This document shows positions 63,533 to 64,000 of a stretch of DNA of 64,000 nt, one piece after another. Both the position numbers and the translations under genes were made by a program. Numbering within the stretch: the stretch's first letter is position 1; each line of letters opens with the position of its first letter. Source of the stretch: SMWD01 sp002729875. Lineage in GTDB: Bacteria; Pseudomonadota; Gammaproteobacteria; Steroidobacterales; GCA-2729495. The notes beneath the pieces are model-generated. The model did not search any database. It was not told the DNA's origin and saw only the letters and a list, made by a program, of their open reading frames with translations. The DNA is taken from NCBI GenBank assembly GCA_036010905.1, contig DASCMH010000008.1, positions 124,001-188,000 on the forward strand. The letters run 5' to 3'.

Positions 63533-64000
63533 TCAACTACCGATCAGCCTGCCGAGCCTACCGCTGGTCAAACTATCTTTAACAGACTGTACAACCCATT
63601 CATTCAGGTTTTCATCCGGCAGAATTGCCTCGGGTTCGTTATACAACACATCTTCCGGACGATTCGACTGCCGCCCGGCTTCGCCGATAATATCCCGCTG
63701 AAACATGTAATCGTAAGCAACATAAACCGAGATAAGAACGTCCTTCTTTTTCTCTGTGAGAACCTGATTAATGGCTTTCTTGGTCGGCTCAATCGAATAG
63801 TTAACCAGATGACCGCTCCAGGCCGAGTTAACAATATCGATATTGAGATTTTCTTTAAGATACACGCCAAGTTCAGTCATGAGTTCTTCCCATTGCTGAT
63901 TGAACTCCGCGTCACCATAAGCAGCAAGAGTTACGCCTACATCACTGCCGTCAACACCATCCAGCAATGATTTGGTACGCCGCAGAATGTTGGTTTTCAG
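63533..64000 (-). CDS. unrecognised protein, N-terminal part outside window
   Basis: The frame is open to the right edge, so only the C-terminal 155 or so residues are seen. They are soluble and rather acidic: VGVTLAAYGDAEFNQQWEEL, then an alternating alpha/beta pattern (VNSAWSGHLVNYSI, KKKDVLISVYVAYDYMFQRDIIGEA), closing with ILPDENLNEWVVQSVKDSL. The pattern of a short beta strand, Gly and a long helix recalls the chelatase (CbiX/ferrochelatase) fold. I do not trust that enough to name it. Confidence 0.6.
   Translation of the reverse strand: MKTNILRRTKSLLDGVDGSDVGVTLAAYGDAEFNQQWEELMTELGVYLKENLNIDIVNSAWSGHLVNYSIEPTKKAINQVLTEKKKDVLISVYVAYDYMFQRDIIGEAGRQSNRPEDVLYNEPEAILPDENLNEWVVQSVKDSLTSGRLGRLIGS

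Overview
The window looks like one chromosomal contig of a gammaproteobacterium. The evidence is the conserved gene orders: priA-argS-SPOR protein; def-fmt-rsmB-DUF4390-ntrY-ntrX opposite LysM-dprA-smg-topA-tsaC; mnmG, rsmG-parA-parB and atpIBEFHAGDC-glmU-glmS. A large TonB-dependent receptor, two TPR-sulfotransferases and a three-gene type (split) transhydrogenase suggest a free-living, probably aquatic aerobe. Nothing in the sequence fixes the genus. I found no rRNA, tRNA, CRISPR array, prophage or intact insertion sequence.

Layout. 0-1.7 kb: end of the pnt transhydrogenase operon. 1.7-2.3 kb: a non-coding stretch with a strongly folded RNA-like segment ending in a terminator, then an AT-rich segment with a tight cluster of DnaA boxes. 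2.3-9.4 kb: priA, argS, a SPOR-domain protein, a CapA-like lipoprotein and a PLP-dependent desulfhydrase/deaminase. 9.5-10 kb: a CBS-pair protein. 10-17.3 kb (minus strand): def, fmt, rsmB, DUF4390, ntrY and an ntrX whose AAA+ module has lost its key motifs. 17.4-23.4 kb: LysM protein, dprA, smg, topA, tsaC. Then tag (minus) and aroE (plus). 25-32.7 kb is the accessory part: a tandem pair of TPR-sulfotransferases, a divergent methyltransferase-DUF4826 fusion and a TonB-dependent receptor. 33-39.9 kb: an M15 peptidase with an overlapping membrane-protein gene, glutathione reductase, oligopeptidase A, exonuclease III and an HD-domain protein. 40-53.5 kb (minus): glmS, glmU, the whole F1Fo ATP synthase operon, parB, parA, rsmG. 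53.5-60.1 kb (minus): an AcuI-type reductase and an oligopeptide ABC transporter lying between rsmG and mnmG. 60.1-64 kb: mnmG, a membrane protein with a degenerate GGDEF domain, and an unrecognised gene cut by the window edge.

How the parts work together. The right half is the block that flanks the replication origin in many gammaproteobacteria (mnmG, rsmG, parAB, atp, glmUS), so the window is probably origin-proximal. The usual contiguity is broken by the peptide-transport genes. ATP synthase, transhydrogenase and glutathione reductase cover energy and NADPH/thiol balance. def-fmt-rsmB-argS-mnmG-tsaC cover translation and RNA modification. priA-topA-dprA-xthA-tag-parAB cover DNA maintenance.

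The most unusual items are the DnaA-box cluster in front of priA, the folded RNA beside it, a fold-back/TIR repeat family in two intergenic gaps, the NtrX with a dead-looking AAA+ domain, and the sulfotransferase/methyltransferase/TonB-receptor locus.
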